NCBI GenBank assembly: GCA_016550405.1
Contig: JABXGX010000281.1
Span: 1-7,186, forward strand
Direction of reading: 5' to 3'
DNA from: an archaeon
GTDB lineage: Archaea > Asgardarchaeota > Hermodarchaeia > Hermodarchaeales > Hermodarchaeaceae
DNA: 7,186 nucleotides
Shown: piece after piece, positions 6,984-7,186 of the stretch
How positions within the stretch are numbered: position 1 is the stretch's first letter
Layout of the letters: each line of letters starts with the position of its first letter
Notes under the pieces: model-generated
Seen by the model: only the letters and a program-made list of their open reading frames with translations
Told to the model about the DNA's origin: nothing
Databases searched by the model: none
Position numbers and translations under genes: made by a program

Positions 6984-7006
6984 TAGGTCGTCAACCGTAC
7001 GACCTA
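6984..7006. promoter_or_regulatory. Operator-like dyad between the operon and the AbrB-like gene
   Basis: TAGGTCGT (6984-6991) and ACGACCTA (6999-7006) are a perfect 8-base inverted repeat with a seven-base spacer, so the half-site centres lie about 15 bases apart. The dyad lies beside the shared TATA box, near where an operon transcript would be expected to start (about 7005). That position suits a repressor or other dimeric regulator; the identity of the binder is not shown by the sequence. Confidence 0.5.
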
Positions 7007-7025
7007 TCAGAAAAGAGTGCCCTTA

Positions 7026-7036
7026 TTATATATAAA
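7026..7036. promoter_or_regulatory. Near-symmetric TATA box shared by the operon and the AbrB-like gene
   Basis: The plus strand reads TTATATATAAA, and the minus strand TTTATATATAA contains the archaeal consensus TTTATATA. In the plus direction the expected start is near 7057, about 18 bases before ATG 7075. In the minus direction it is near 7005, giving a leader of about 90 bases ahead of ATG 6915 that would contain the nested inverted repeat. No better TATA box was seen for the operon in 6916-7020. Confidence 0.55.
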
Positions 7037-7074
7037 CAGAACAGGTCAACGTGTATTTCAAGAAGGGTTGAATT

Positions 7075-7186
7075 ATGGAAGTTCGGAAGGTCATGCGGCT
7101 TGGGACAACCTCTCTTGTCGTTTCGGTACCAAAAGAATGGGCGGATAAATATCAACTGGATCAGGAAAGCCGATTAGTCCTTATTC
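7075..7186 (+). CDS. N-terminus of an AbrB-like regulator, probably an archaeal AbrB-PhoU protein (truncated by window)
   Basis: Thirty-seven residues are visible before the window ends. They begin MEVRKVMRLGTTSLVVSVPK and continue EWADKYQLDQESRLVLI. This is the swapped-hairpin SpoVT/AbrB-type DNA-binding domain: a strand with R-K-V, the turn LGTTSLVVSVPKEW, then a helix and the K-Y-x-L-x-x-x-S-x-L-x-L strand. In archaea this form, with the S-(L)-V-V-S-V-P-K-x-W motif, typically precedes one or two PhoU domains in regulators thought to act in phosphate or other cellular control; the PhoU part lies beyond the window and is inferred. The start ATG follows AAGGGTTGAATT, a ribosome binding motif like those of its neighbours. 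It is divergent from the surface-protein operon and shares its control region, so self-regulation or regulation of the operon is possible. Confidence 0.75.
   Translation, partial: MEVRKVMRLGTTSLVVSVPKEWADKYQLDQESRLVLI

Noticed and set aside
6974..7177. Plus-strand frame of 67 codons across the control region
   Set aside because: It starts inside an inverted repeat, crosses the TATA box and overlaps the AbrB-like gene in another frame.
1..7186. CRISPR array, insertion sequence, tRNA or other mobile or RNA gene
   Set aside because: No regularly spaced direct repeats, transposase motifs, terminal repeats, or cloverleaf-like sequence were seen on either strand.

Overview
The window is most likely chromosomal DNA from an archaeon. 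The clearest sign is the truncated gene at the right edge, which begins with the SpoVT/AbrB-like DNA-binding domain found at the N-terminus of archaeal PhoU-domain regulators. Other signs fit: AT-rich archaeal-style TATA boxes sit about 35-65 bases ahead of start codons with no bacterial -35/-10 pair, and there are large surface proteins with a signal peptide, many N-X-S/T sequons, one C-terminal membrane helix and an arginine-rich tail. The lineage cannot be fixed from this sequence; an Asgard-type archaeon is a hunch only. Shine-Dalgarno-like motifs precede every start codon and revise several of them.

Layout, left to right. Bases 1-111 hold the C-terminal end of a plus-strand gene, possibly an arrestin/Spo0M-like beta protein. 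It meets, tail to tail, a minus-strand COG1926-type phosphoribosyltransferase (108-770); the two stop codons share one CTAG palindrome. A divergent promoter region (771-873) separates this from a plus-strand polytopic membrane protein (874-2313) that looks like a GT-C-fold, lipid-linked-sugar glycosyltransferase. Then comes a short convergent gap with a hairpin terminator (2314-2378). From 6915 back to 2379 on the minus strand there is a two-gene operon of large surface proteins. They are diverged paralogues of 739 and 765 residues, 19 bases apart, each apparently built from five beta-rich units resembling PPC (bacterial pre-peptidase C-terminal) domains. Their promoter region (6916-7074) is packed with inverted repeats and a near-symmetric TATA box, and is shared with the divergent AbrB-like regulator that starts at 7075 and runs off the window.

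The most interesting part is the surface-protein pair with its control region: a tandem duplication of an extracellular multidomain protein that I do not recognise as a named family, probably co-transcribed, and divergently paired with a regulator gene. The membrane glycosyltransferase next door is a plausible but unproven partner in decorating sequon-rich surface proteins. No mobile element, CRISPR array, tRNA or rRNA is visible, and no gene-free stretch exceeds 300 bases.
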